Made by a program: the position numbers and the translations under genes. Under the pieces are notes generated by a model. The model was not told where the DNA came from and did not search any database. It worked only from the letters and a program-made list of their open reading frames with translations. From Paraburkholderia madseniana (GTDB lineage Bacteria > Pseudomonadota > Gammaproteobacteria > Burkholderiales > Burkholderiaceae), in NCBI RefSeq assembly GCF_009690905.1, contig NZ_VOSW01000041.1, forward strand, positions 1 through 64,000: a stretch of DNA of 64,000 bases, in the 5' to 3' direction. Below, piece after piece: positions 35,632 through 43,905 of the stretch; position 1 is the first letter of the stretch; each line of letters begins with the position of its first letter.

Positions 35632-35825
35632 CTTCCTGGATCGCCCGACACTCGCTTGAGGAAGTGGGTGAGCGGGCACGTGGCGGGTTTGGAAGACCGG
35701 GATCGTAACGAACCGGCGAGCCTTGCGGCTCCCCCACCACAGCCCGCCCATAGAAATATAGACGTGCAGAGGTAGACGCACGCCCCGCCTGAGCGGGGGT
35801 GCGGTTACGATCACAGGCTTCCACA
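35632..35825 (-). ncRNA. C4 antisense RNA-like structured leader
   Basis: On the minus strand: (1) an 11-bp stem with one bulged base and a TCAG loop at 35777-35803; (2) a GAGCC-GCAA-GGCTC hairpin with a GNRA loop at 35718-35731; (3) GATCGTAAC (35804-35812) and its exact complement GTTACGATC (35701-35709), about 95 nt apart. The segment around the second hairpin reads GEPQGSPV in one frame, the peptide typical of Ash-family leaders in P4-like elements. These features match the C4 RNA arrangement, where an RNA pairs with sites near a downstream gene's start. The assignment is by recognition, not search. Confidence 0.55.
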
Positions 35826-35849
35826 CCTGACCGCCGGGTGTTTCCCGAT

Positions 35850-36445
35850 GGCTTGATGATTATAAATCAAGGTAGCGGCGTAGCGTTCAACCAGGCGGGC
35901 TAAGTCTTTGCGTTTGGCTGATTGGATAAGGTTGTCGGCGGACGTTGGAGCGTTGCTGCGACTTCGGAGGTCGCAGAGGGCGCGCGGTTAGTCGTCTCTA
36001 CGTTCACAGTCAGTGCGCAGGCGTATCTGGGCTTCGCCAATGTCCGGGCTTGGCGGTCGATGACGGTTCATCGGCCTTTGCCGACATTGGGGCGGGTCGG
36101 GTTCTACGTCAGCAATGTGGCGGATTGCTGACAGTGGCGGCATCGAGCAGTCGGACGGCAGCTTCCTGCATCAGCGAACTCACACTCCCGACCCTGAAGC
36201 GACGTTCGACAGTGTCACGTTGAGCGGCTGGACTTCGGTCATACCGGCCGGTCACGTCTTCGGTCGGACCGGTAAATGCCCCGGCCATGTTCGATGTCGT
36301 CCTCGACACACACAGACAACAGCGGATGCCTTGTCTGTAACGCATCGAACGCCGGACGGAACTTCTCGGGATCAATCGCGTTTCGATTTCCGCGACGACG
36401 CAAAAGTGCCGACGGTGTTGCTCGGCGTAGAAGTGTAGAAGCCTT
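35850..36445. other. Intergenic with inverted-repeat copy
   Basis: About 600 bp without a supportable gene. It holds one arm of the 110-bp inverted repeat (36081-36193). The flanking material to about 36440 contains frames that resemble short, widely annotated hypothetical peptides but have no credible starts. Confidence 0.45.
36081..36193 (+). repeat. Inverted repeat, left arm
   Basis: Matches the reverse complement of 42790-42905 with about 15 differences in 113 bp (about 87% identity), including TTCTACGTCAGCAATGTGG, GATTGCTGAC and GAACTCACACTCCCG. The two arms face each other across about 6.6 kb of accessory genes. Confidence 0.8.
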
Positions 36446-36781
36446 TCATGGTGATGGGCGCAGCGCCGAACGCACTGCTGCGACTGCGCATCGCGCGAGC
36501 CAGAGCACAAGCACGTCCATCCTCGCGCGCGCGCTCACCACTGAGCCAGTGTTGCAGGACGTAATTGAAAGCCGCCCTCCATCATGTTCGGCGCTGATCC
36601 ATACGACAGCATATGGAGGCAATTCAAGAGATTCGCCTTCTGCCAGCCAATAGTCATCCGTTTGTCCTTCCACGGTAACCCACAGCCTCTCGCGCATTGC
36701 GCTCACCCTCGATGGGCAGCCAATCGGCAGGCGCGTTGGAACGTCAGCTTGATCCAACTCAAAGATTCTAATTTCACGCAT
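36446..36781 (-). CDS. DUF2917 domain protein
   Basis: A 111-residue protein. MREIRIFELDQADVPTRLPI, RVSAMRERLWVTVEGQTDD and YWLAEGESLELPPYAVVWIS match the DUF2917 family, a small beta-rich (cupin-like) protein frequent in Burkholderiaceae. The C-terminal 30 residues after SITSCNTGSV are Ala/Arg-rich and may be an altered or fused tail. The function is unknown; members are usually single genes or next to regulators. Confidence 0.8.
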   Translation of the reverse strand: MREIRIFELDQADVPTRLPIGCPSRVSAMRERLWVTVEGQTDDYWLAEGESLELPPYAVVWISAEHDGGRLSITSCNTGSVVSARARMDVLVLWLARCAVAAVRSALRPSP

Positions 36782-37108
36782 CGCAAAGCTCCAACAGTTT
36801 CCACACAGTCATGCAGATTGCCGCCGCGCATCCAAACGACGCCGCAGAGAAATCTGCCCAAAAATACCGAAGGTCCTACTCTGTTTGAAGCAGCCGCGCT
36901 GCCGCGCACCGCTTCAAAAGGCCGTTTCGGAAAATATAGCGGCCGTTCAAGCATCGATTGGTTCTCAGCAGTCTGCTGCCCAGCTCATTGAATTATTCAA
37001 CACGACGCTTTCCAGTACAGCAGATTCGACGATCGGCGCAGAGAGTACGCGAAGGACCATCGTTGGCTATCTATTGGTACTGAGATCGATGCGAAGGTCG
37101 GCTATGTA
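36782..37108. other. Intergenic, ambiguous coding trace
   Basis: A plus-strand frame (36885-37010) encodes a helical-looking peptide (AVSENIAAVQASIG, SAAQLIELFNTTL) with low third-position GC and no clear domain. It continues antisense into the FAD gene. It was not called as a gene. Confidence 0.4.
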
Positions 37109-38641
37109 TCAGTACATGGCTGCGTCTAAAGGGCAGCATTCGTCGAGTGCCGTGGCGGCACGGTGGGATTCGAGATTCGCCGTCACTTGCGCGGCCACAG
37201 ACGCAGTGACAAACAGGGCGCTCGATATCGGTACGCGCGAATGAGCAAGCGGTCCGACAAACCAGAGGCTGCCCTGTTCGGCTGGCCGGGTCGGCTCGGT
37301 GGTCAACCGGTGCGATAGGTCCACGGTCTCTTTCTCGCGCGAGCCGTGTATTTCAATTTCCATCTGACCCGCTTCGTCTCTGACAAGGCGTGGCGTATGA
37401 AATCCGGCGGCAACGACTATCGCATCGAAGTTTTGGAATCCCTCACCCCAATTCACACACCATGGTGCCGATCTATCCGGTGGTGCGATGATATCCACCA
37501 ATCTGCCCTTGCTCACGGACAGAAGGTCTTTGTCTATCAGGTCGAGCAGCTTCCTCGCATTCGGTAGTGCGAGCGCAGTGAGGTAGGGCTCGACACTTTG
37601 GCTAGCCGCGGTGTGCATCGCGCCAGGAAACAGGGACCTAGTTTTAGCGTGGATCGCATTAATCGTTTCCACAAGATCGACGAGCACATCTTGCCATTGG
37701 GATTGACCGAGTTCGGCGAGAGAGATCTGGTCGCGCAACCGCTGATCGCACGTGTGTGCACCGCTGAACTGCTTGCGCCACAAAGGCCCGGCCAAGGTCG
37801 ACATGTGGTGGACGAAGTATTTCAGATATGCGTGCCTCAAGCCCTTCGGATATGAAGCATCGCCGCCCGGCGTCCATCGCCTGAAAATCGACTCCAACCA
37901 CGAGCGGTCGAGGCGAAACCGCGCATTTCTGATGGACCGGCTGCGCACGGCCGGAAGCGCGCCGGACGGCGATACCATCGACACCTTGCAGTCTTGCCGG
38001 CCCAGTAAGACGGCCGCATCAACCGCCGAGAGTTTGCTGCCAACCACAAGCACGCGCGAATGCTTAGGTATTCGCTGCAGCATGTCGGCCTCAGGATAAG
38101 GACTGCAAATCAGACGCGGATGGTCGATGTGTGGTTTCAGCAAGTCGGGAAGGCGTGGAGCGCCAAGGCCCGTGCAGAAAATGACATCGGTCACAACGAG
38201 CGAATACGAGGCGTCGTCACGCGCCAGCTTCAACTCATGGCCGCACGCGTCGATGACACGCGCGGAATGAAAGTGATACGGCAGGCGAACCACTTTTATC
38301 CCGCGCCGGCATGCAATAGCCACGTAATCACGAAAGCGATCCGTCAGATATGCACCGACCCACGATCGCGGCACAAACGCTTCTGGACTGACATATCGGC
38401 CGTTTTGCCGCAAATAGAGCAGAAAATCTTGCGGGGCGTCTGCCATCACCGACATGATCTCCGCCGACGTGTTGCATATCAGGTCATCGTCACTGTTTCC
38501 AAACACCAGGCCGGGGCCGATTTCGCCGGGGGCTATCACATAGATGGTTTTCGCTGCGCGCCGTTTGACAAGCGCGACAAACGTTGCAACACAAGCAGCA
38601 CCACCGCCAACCAGAGCCACACTATTTTCGTCCTGTTTCAT
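37109..38641 (-). CDS. FAD/NAD(P)-binding protein
   Basis: A 510-residue flavoprotein of the FAD-NAD(P)-binding (NAD_binding_9) type. The N-terminal SVALVGGGAACVATFVALVK is the FAD-binding motif, PGLVFGNSDDDLICNTSAEI is typical of the family, and a second nucleotide-binding motif is SRVLVVGSKLSAVDAAVLLG at about 190-210. Homologues act as N-hydroxylating or acyl-CoA-linked oxidoreductases in secondary metabolism, but the substrate here is unknown. The start overlaps the stop of a small upstream frame by ATGA (38638-38641), so the two are translationally coupled. Confidence 0.85.
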   Translation of the reverse strand: MKQDENSVALVGGGAACVATFVALVKRRAAKTIYVIAPGEIGPGLVFGNSDDDLICNTSAEIMSVMADAPQDFLLYLRQNGRYVSPEAFVPRSWVGAYLTDRFRDYVAIACRRGIKVVRLPYHFHSARVIDACGHELKLARDDASYSLVVTDVIFCTGLGAPRLPDLLKPHIDHPRLICSPYPEADMLQRIPKHSRVLVVGSKLSAVDAAVLLGRQDCKVSMVSPSGALPAVRSRSIRNARFRLDRSWLESIFRRWTPGGDASYPKGLRHAYLKYFVHHMSTLAGPLWRKQFSGAHTCDQRLRDQISLAELGQSQWQDVLVDLVETINAIHAKTRSLFPGAMHTAASQSVEPYLTALALPNARKLLDLIDKDLLSVSKGRLVDIIAPPDRSAPWCVNWGEGFQNFDAIVVAAGFHTPRLVRDEAGQMEIEIHGSREKETVDLSHRLTTEPTRPAEQGSLWFVGPLAHSRVPISSALFVTASVAAQVTANLESHRAATALDECCPLDAAMY

Positions 38642-39083
38642 AATACTGATGTCCTGTTCTTACCGTTGGCCGCATTGCGTGCCATCGGATGATCCGGGAA
38701 AAGATGAAAGCGCCCGTTGTCGTACCAATGGCTTCGATAGCCGCCGCGCCAGCGTTCTGCGTCTTTCATGCGTGACGCCACGATATCCAGCGCCCGCGTG
38801 GCGAGTATTGAAGAATCCTGCGACCGCAGAGCGCTCGTCCCAACACTTTGCCTGGTTGCAAGATTCTTCAAGACCGATGCACGCACGGCCTGGTAGGCTG
38901 AAATAGACGTGCGGCGTAGAGTTCGCGGCGTTCCCCAGGTCTGGCGACAAGATTCGCCGTGGAAAACACCGTTACGTCGGCGCTCAGCGCAAACGGAAAG
39001 TATTCGGTATCGTTTACGTGACGGTTCCTCTTCTCGTATCGGGAATTGGCTCGTTCGGGTGATCTATCTTGCCTGAAGGCCAT
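38638..39083 (-). pseudogene. Frameshifted small gene upstream of FAD protein
   Basis: Two overlapping frames seem to be one gene. The first (from 39083) encodes EYFPFALSADVTVFSTANLV then ARPGERRELYAARLFQ and soon stops at 38868. The second encodes AYQAVRASVLKNLATRQSVG and RWRGGYRSHWYDNGRFHLFP, ending at 38638 with an ATGA overlap into the FAD gene. A one-base deletion near 38900 would explain the break. Joined, the protein would be about 145 residues. The family was not recognised. It might still be two short genes. Confidence 0.4.
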
Positions 39084-39123
39084 GCGTCAAGGAAAGCATC
39101 TGGAATCTTATTTCGAGGTAGAG

Positions 39124-39951
39124 ATGTCGCATGACAGCAGCGTCAAGGTTTGGCGGATGACGGACCTGCACGACGCGGAGATGCTCAAGGGTACTTACGT
39201 TCAACATATGTATCCATGGCACTCTCATGAGGAAATAAGTTTGGGTCTAGTGCTCGAAGGGGCAATCGACTTGCGCACGCGCTCACATCAGGGCATTGCC
39301 AAAGCAGGCTCTTTCACATTGATCAACGCAGAGGAAGCTCACTATGGCACGCCGGTGAATGGCGGAGGCTGGCGTTGCAGAACGATCCACATCAATCCCA
39401 GGATGGTGCACAACACCGCGGCGGATTTGCGAAGGTACTCGCCCGCGTCCAGCATCGCATTTCTCGGACCAACGTTCGACGATCCTGACGCCGCTCGCGA
39501 ATTGCTTGAATTGCACCGACGCTCCGAGGCAGAAACGTCCGCGCTCGAGCGTCAATCGCGGTTAGTCACGCTGATCGTGAGACTGCTGCTGCGACATTCG
39601 GGAGCCGTGGCCACCATTCCTGCACGTGTGCGGGAACCCCGTGCGGTCGAGCTGGCGCGCGATTATCTGGTCGAAAATCTGGGGGACAAGGTCACTCTGG
39701 AGGAACTCGCGGCGACGTCAGGCGTTCCGCCGTTTCGGCTTTTACGCGCCTTCCAGCAATCGGTCGGGCTGACGCCTCACGCTTATCAAACGCAGACGAG
39801 AATCCGTGAGGCATGTCAAATGTTGCGTTCGCAGCAGCCGCTTGCCGACATCGCTATCACTACGGGGTTTGCGGACCAGGCCCATTTGACCCGCACTTTT
39901 AAGGCAATCATGGGCATGACGCCGGGTCAGTATCGCGATGCATTCCGTTAG
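39124..39951 (+). CDS. AraC family transcriptional regulator
   Basis: A 275-residue AraC regulator. The N-terminal cupin sensor domain (YPWHSHEEISLGLVLEGAID and FTLINAEEAHYGTPV) is followed by two helix-turn-helix motifs in the C-terminal 100 residues: VTLEELAATSGVPPFRLLRAF and LADIAITTGFADQAHLTRTF, ending MGMTPGQYRDAFR. The start at 39124 (MSHDSS) places the cupin at the usual distance; TTG (39046) and ATG (39082) alternatives exist. It is divergent from the FAD-protein gene and may control it. Confidence 0.9.
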   Translation: MSHDSSVKVWRMTDLHDAEMLKGTYVQHMYPWHSHEEISLGLVLEGAIDLRTRSHQGIAKAGSFTLINAEEAHYGTPVNGGGWRCRTIHINPRMVHNTAADLRRYSPASSIAFLGPTFDDPDAARELLELHRRSEAETSALERQSRLVTLIVRLLLRHSGAVATIPARVREPRAVELARDYLVENLGDKVTLEELAATSGVPPFRLLRAFQQSVGLTPHAYQTQTRIREACQMLRSQQPLADIAITTGFADQAHLTRTFKAIMGMTPGQYRDAFR

Positions 39952-40283
39952 GCGAACGACAACAAGGAAACCCTGAGCCGCTATCAAGTCGCGAAGCGGC
40001 TGGTCAGGCAACCCGAACTAGCTGTTTCTGAATGGCCGTGTCTGGACTATAGAGCACATGGACAATCGCAGATCCTCAGGGGCCAAACCCTATCTTGAAG
40101 ACCGCTTGGCGCTTAGACCGAGCCTTATCGCGCAACACACCGTCTCCTAGATAGGATTGACTGCATCAGACACCGACGGTATTTTTACAGGCGGGGCTTC
40201 ACGCCCCCCGCGCCGCCTCACAGTTCATTTTGATTCCGTGCCGGCTGTGGAGGCTCGTCGGCACGGAAACTCGGACCGAATCC
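39952..40283. other. Intergenic, no gene seen
   Basis: About 330 bp between the AraC gene and the Sel1-like gene, without open frames of interest or clear hairpins. Confidence 0.5.
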
Positions 40284-41021
40284 ATGCGTATCTACTTTCA
40301 GAACGCGTCTATCCCGACGCGGGCCGCCAATCGGCTCAAATACCGCCTTTCTCTAAAGGAATCCCAGGCGCGACAGGTGACCTCCGAAGTCTTCGGCTAT
40401 AGAGACTGGACCGACCTCCACGGCGAGCTGGGCAGCAAAGCAGCTTCCGCGCTCGACGAGGCGTGTGACAGCGCGACACTAACCGAGAGACGCGTATATC
40501 AGGTGTCGCAATTGCTCGCATCGTCAGTTGATCTTCACGGTGAATCCGCGGACGACTTAGTTCGATGGTGGCAACCATCGGCCGCGCATGCGCACGAAGA
40601 GTGCGGGGACCCGACAGAAACGCCGTTTGCCGGCTCAAAGGAAGATCTGAGTTTTCAAGAGGCGCTAAGCACGTTGGCTCACGCCGTGCACCATCCCGTT
40701 GGCCACTTCGAACAAGCGCTCATGACTGGCATACACAGAACGGAAAACGAAAGCTCGCTGAGGTTTGTAGAATCGATTGCTGATGAGTTGCTAAGCGGCA
40801 ACCGAAACCGGGAACCCGAAGTGGCTCGTCACCTCCTTGAGGCTTTGGCATCGCGAGGGCTGCCCCGGTCGATACTTAACCTGGCGACGAGTTTGACGCT
40901 TGGCGATGGTGGTCCGAAAGACGAAAAAAGAGCCACGGACTTGCTTGAGCAGTTGGCTGAATCTGCTTCAACTCCCGATGATCTGAAGCGGATTGCCGAA
41001 TCACGTCTAGGCACCGCCTAA
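40284..41021 (+). CDS. Sel1-like repeat protein, probably frameshifted
   Basis: A 245-residue protein. The N-terminus has LSLKESQARQVTSEVFGYRD followed by WTDLH, a motif found ahead of glyoxalase-like and other domains (the Q-x-x-x-A/V-x-x-x-G-Y/F-x-x-W pattern). The C-terminal third looks like Sel1/TPR helices (LPRSILNLATSLTLGDGG, KRATDLLEQLAESAST). After the stop, another frame (41018 to about 41190) continues with GDVPAAFNAGLYRDHAA and ARAARFYRLVAAKGHVPAS, a clear Sel1 repeat. The gene therefore seems shortened by a frameshift near 41010. The role is unknown. Confidence 0.6.
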   Translation: MRIYFQNASIPTRAANRLKYRLSLKESQARQVTSEVFGYRDWTDLHGELGSKAASALDEACDSATLTERRVYQVSQLLASSVDLHGESADDLVRWWQPSAAHAHEECGDPTETPFAGSKEDLSFQEALSTLAHAVHHPVGHFEQALMTGIHRTENESSLRFVESIADELLSGNRNREPEVARHLLEALASRGLPRSILNLATSLTLGDGGPKDEKRATDLLEQLAESASTPDDLKRIAESRLGTA

Positions 41022-41425
41022 GCACCTGGCATCGTGCAGGCGACGTCCCCGCTGCATTCAACGCCGGCCTGTATCGTGATCACGCTGCGGAAAAGAGGGA
41101 TCAATCTGCGAATCCGGCGAGAGCTGCTCGTTTCTATCGGCTTGTGGCGGCCAAAGGGCACGTACCGGCGTCGACGAATTCTGGACTCCAGACGAGCGGA
41201 TCCTTGAGGTCCAGAAAACGATGCGTGCCATCAAGGGTGGTGCAAAGCGGGCCGCCGATTCGCATGAAGTCACAGCAAGCCGGCCGCCGCCGTTGGCTGA
41301 GATCGCACTATCGACCCGCAGACGACATTCGCCGCCACAAATCTGCCGCATGGAAGGCGTCATCTGCTTTGAAGTGGCGAGTGGCGATTGGTTTACGCCG
41401 TCACGCCGAAGGCTTTCCCTCTTTG
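41022..41425. other. Decayed 3' continuation of Sel1-like gene
   Basis: The first 170 bp encode a Sel1 repeat in a different frame from the called gene (see 40284-41021). After about 41190 the sequence changes frame again and loses recognisable repeats. No other gene. Confidence 0.5.
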
Positions 41426-42034
41426 CTATCGGTCGGCGGCGCCGGTCCTCATGCCTTCGCGTGCGGGCTTCAGCGTCTTGGCCCACCATGACATGTCGTC
41501 AAGTAGCTTGTTGGCCGCCTGCGCCAGGTGCGGGAAGTCTTCGAAGGTCTTGCCCTGCTGCATGATGCCGAGGGATTCCACCATGCCGATGTGAACGGCA
41601 TGGCTCACCGGTGCCATCTGCAGCTCGACTGCAACCAGCCGCAGTTGCTCGACGGCCCGTGCCGCTCCCACCCCACCATAGCCCACGAAGCCGATTGGCT
41701 TGCGGGCGAACTCGGTGTAAGCGTAGTCGAGCGCGTTCTTCAACACCGCGCTCGGGCCGTGGTTGTACTCGGGCGTCACCACGATGAAGCCGTCGAGTCT
41801 CGCGAGCTTGCCGGCCCAGAGCCGCGCCGCCTCGTTATTGACCGGTCCGTAGGCCGGCGACCGCGGCTCGTTGAAGAAAGGCAGCGGGTGATCGCGCAGG
41901 TCGATCAGCTCGAAGACAAGGTCGGTGCGCTGCCTGGCGATCTCATGGATCCAGTGCGCGGGCTTTTCGCCGAAGCGGCCTTCTCGGGTCGAGCCGATCA
42001 CGATGCCGACGCGGGGTTGTTGCTGTTCGGTCAT
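41426..42034 (-). CDS. NADPH-dependent FMN reductase
   Basis: A 202-residue flavodoxin-fold protein. The phosphate-binding loop VGIVIGSTREGRFGEKPA, the central VTPEYNHGPSAVLKNALDY motif and GFVGYGGVGAARAVEQLR are diagnostic of the NADPH-dependent FMN reductase (azoreductase/chromate reductase) family. It reduces FMN or quinone-like electrophiles with NAD(P)H. The start at 42034 is chosen because GGAG lies 8 bp upstream. It is divergent from an HxlR regulator gene with a palindrome between them, the usual arrangement for quinone- or aldehyde-responsive HxlR systems. Confidence 0.92.
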   Translation of the reverse strand: MTEQQQPRVGIVIGSTREGRFGEKPAHWIHEIARQRTDLVFELIDLRDHPLPFFNEPRSPAYGPVNNEAARLWAGKLARLDGFIVVTPEYNHGPSAVLKNALDYAYTEFARKPIGFVGYGGVGAARAVEQLRLVAVELQMAPVSHAVHIGMVESLGIMQQGKTFEDFPHLAQAANKLLDDMSWWAKTLKPAREGMRTGAADR

Positions 42035-42100
42035 GGGGGTACTCCTGCAACTTGGGGAGGAAAGGTTCAACGAGGCTAATCACTCTCGTCTTGGTCGATA

Positions 42101-42115
42101 CGAACAAACTGTTCG
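42101..42115. promoter_or_regulatory. HxlR operator candidate
   Basis: CGAACA-AAC-TGTTCG, a perfect 6-bp inverted repeat with 3-bp spacer, lies between the divergent FMN reductase and HxlR genes, close to a GATACAGT sequence that could be a -10 region. Symmetry and position suggest binding of the HxlR dimer. Confidence 0.55.
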
Positions 42116-42163
42116 TTGAGATACAGTGGGCTCTGTCGCCGACACCAGCAAGGAGGCACTTTT

Positions 42164-42553
42164 ATGGTCGATACGAACACTGCTGTTCGCGCCCCAGAAG
42201 CGTCGAACCCCCACGAGGCTTGCAAGGCGGTAGTCGAGATACTCGCTCGCATCGGCGACAAGTGGACCGTGATGGTGGTGGGCGCCTTGTCGCAAGGACC
42301 GATCCGCTACAACGAGATCCATCGCCGCGTCGAAGGGATTTCGCAGCGCATGCTCACGCTGACCCTGAAAGGCCTGGAGCAGGACGGGTTGGTCACGCGC
42401 ACAATGTATCCAACGATTCCACCCCGCGTGGACTACGAGTTGACCGAACTCGGACGCAGTTTGATCGTGCCGTTGAAAACGCTCGCTGAATGGGCGCGGG
42501 AAAACCGGCCGGCGATGCTGGCCGCGCGAGAGACGTTTCGGACAAGGGGATAG
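42164..42553 (+). CDS. HxlR family transcriptional regulator
   Basis: A 129-residue winged-helix protein. HEACKAVVEILARIGDKWTV followed by MVVGALSQGPIRYNEIHRR and RMLTLTLKGLEQDGLVTRTM are the HxlR core. The start at 42164 has AAGGAGG 7 bp upstream. HxlR proteins often sense electrophiles such as quinones or formaldehyde. It probably represses the divergent FMN reductase. Confidence 0.92.
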   Translation: MVDTNTAVRAPEASNPHEACKAVVEILARIGDKWTVMVVGALSQGPIRYNEIHRRVEGISQRMLTLTLKGLEQDGLVTRTMYPTIPPRVDYELTELGRSLIVPLKTLAEWARENRPAMLAARETFRTRG

Positions 42554-43053
42554 CACGGCTCGCCGCGCACGCGCTTTACCGTCCCGAAATCGACCTGGTG
42601 CTTGCGGCGTACGACGTGAGCCCGGGTCTTTCGAGGACTGTTGCTCGCGCGGCGGCCTATGGCCCCGCTCGGTCACCAGCAAGTAGTCGGTCTAGGATGC
42701 CCGCTCATAGGCCGAAACTGCTAGTAAATGAGCCACGCCACTTCGTCCGCAAACGCGCCGATTGCAGACACACGAGGAATTCCTATGAGTGTCGGGAGAG
42801 GGCCGGGAGTGTGAGTTCACTGATGCCGGATGCTGCCGTCGGGTTGCTCGATGCCACCATCGTCAGCAATCAGCCACATTGCTGACGTAGAACCCAGCCC
42901 ATCCCAATGACGGCTCAGGCCGAGAATCAGCCGTCCGCAAACTTCGAATGGACTTGACGATTCGTGCCACAGATAGCGGCGGCGGGAGGCGGAGCTAGTT
43001 CTTCAGAATGGTTGCGCGGCGGCGGGCCAACTTCCCTCCCTGACTCCCAATCC
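42554..43053. other. Intergenic with inverted-repeat right arm
   Basis: No gene supported. It contains the right arm of the 110-bp inverted repeat and separates the accessory module from the sugar ABC transporter locus. Confidence 0.5.
42790..42905 (-). repeat. Inverted repeat, right arm
   Basis: Reverse complement matches 36081-36193 at about 87% over 113 bp. On both arms one strand encodes a peptide ending SNPPHC or SNQPHC just before a stop, a coincidence of the repeat and not evidence of a gene. Confidence 0.8.
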
Positions 43054-43905
43054 TCACTTCACCGCCCCCAACGCCAACCCCTTCACCAAAAACCGCTGCA
43101 ACCAAGCAAACACTATCGAAACCGGCAACGTCGCGCAGAGAGTAGCGGCCATCACCAAATGCCACTCAACGACATACTTCCCAGCCACCATATCCGTAAC
43201 CTGCACGGTAAGAGTCTTATTCTCCGGCGACCGAATCAACGTATAAACAACCGCAAACTCATTCCAAGCATTGATGAACGTAAAGATCGCCGTAACAACA
43301 ATCGCCGGCACAGCCAACGGCAAGAAAACCTTAAAAACAGCCCGAGTCCTCCCACACCCCTCAAGCCACGCCGACTCCTCAAGATCCCTTGGCACAGTCT
43401 GAAAGTAAGAAGACAACATCCAAACCGCAAACGCGATATTGAACGCCGCATAAGAAACGATGACCCCAATCTTGGAGTCAACCAGATTCCCATCCCCATA
43501 GGGAATCATCGCCGCGAGCCGGAACAACCCAACAACCAGCAAGATCGGCGACAGCATCTGCGTCACCAGCAGAAACTGCGAATACAACCCTTTCCCACGA
43601 AACGGAAACCTGGCCAACGCATAAGCCGCCGGCAAGCTCACTGCCAACGCCAACGCAGTCGACAAAAAGCTAATCACGCAACTATTCCTCAGCGCCACGC
43701 CGAAGTTAGCCGCAACCCACATATCCGAAAAATTGCTCCACTGCCAATGCACCGGCAACCACCTCGCCGGATAAACAAAAATCTCCGTAGCCGGCTTCAA
43801 AGCAGTAAACAACATCACAGCAAACGGAAACAGCACGGCCACAATCAGCGGCGAAAGTGCCAACCAGCACCACAGCGAGCGCTTCATCTTGATGCTGAGA
43901 CTCAT
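43054..43905 (-). CDS. Sugar ABC transporter permease (MalG type)
   Basis: A 283-residue binding-protein-dependent permease with six hydrophobic segments. The cytoplasmic EAA loop is around ESAWLEGCGRTRAVFKVFLP. The N-terminal LSPLIVAVLFPFAVMLFTAL is the first membrane helix. The start overlaps the stop of the partner permease by ATGA. The coding strand of this gene is unusually G/T-rich at third positions (many TTG, GTG, GGG, TTT codons) compared with its operon neighbours. The sugar is unknown. Confidence 0.92.
   Translation of the reverse strand: MSLSIKMKRSLWCWLALSPLIVAVLFPFAVMLFTALKPATEIFVYPARWLPVHWQWSNFSDMWVAANFGVALRNSCVISFLSTALALAVSLPAAYALARFPFRGKGLYSQFLLVTQMLSPILLVVGLFRLAAMIPYGDGNLVDSKIGVIVSYAAFNIAFAVWMLSSYFQTVPRDLEESAWLEGCGRTRAVFKVFLPLAVPAIVVTAIFTFINAWNEFAVVYTLIRSPENKTLTVQVTDMVAGKYVVEWHLVMAATLCATLPVSIVFAWLQRFLVKGLALGAVK

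Noticed and set aside
36885..37244. Plus-strand frame with a helical, phasin-like look
   Set aside because: Low third-position GC, no domain, and its second half is antisense to the FAD-protein gene.
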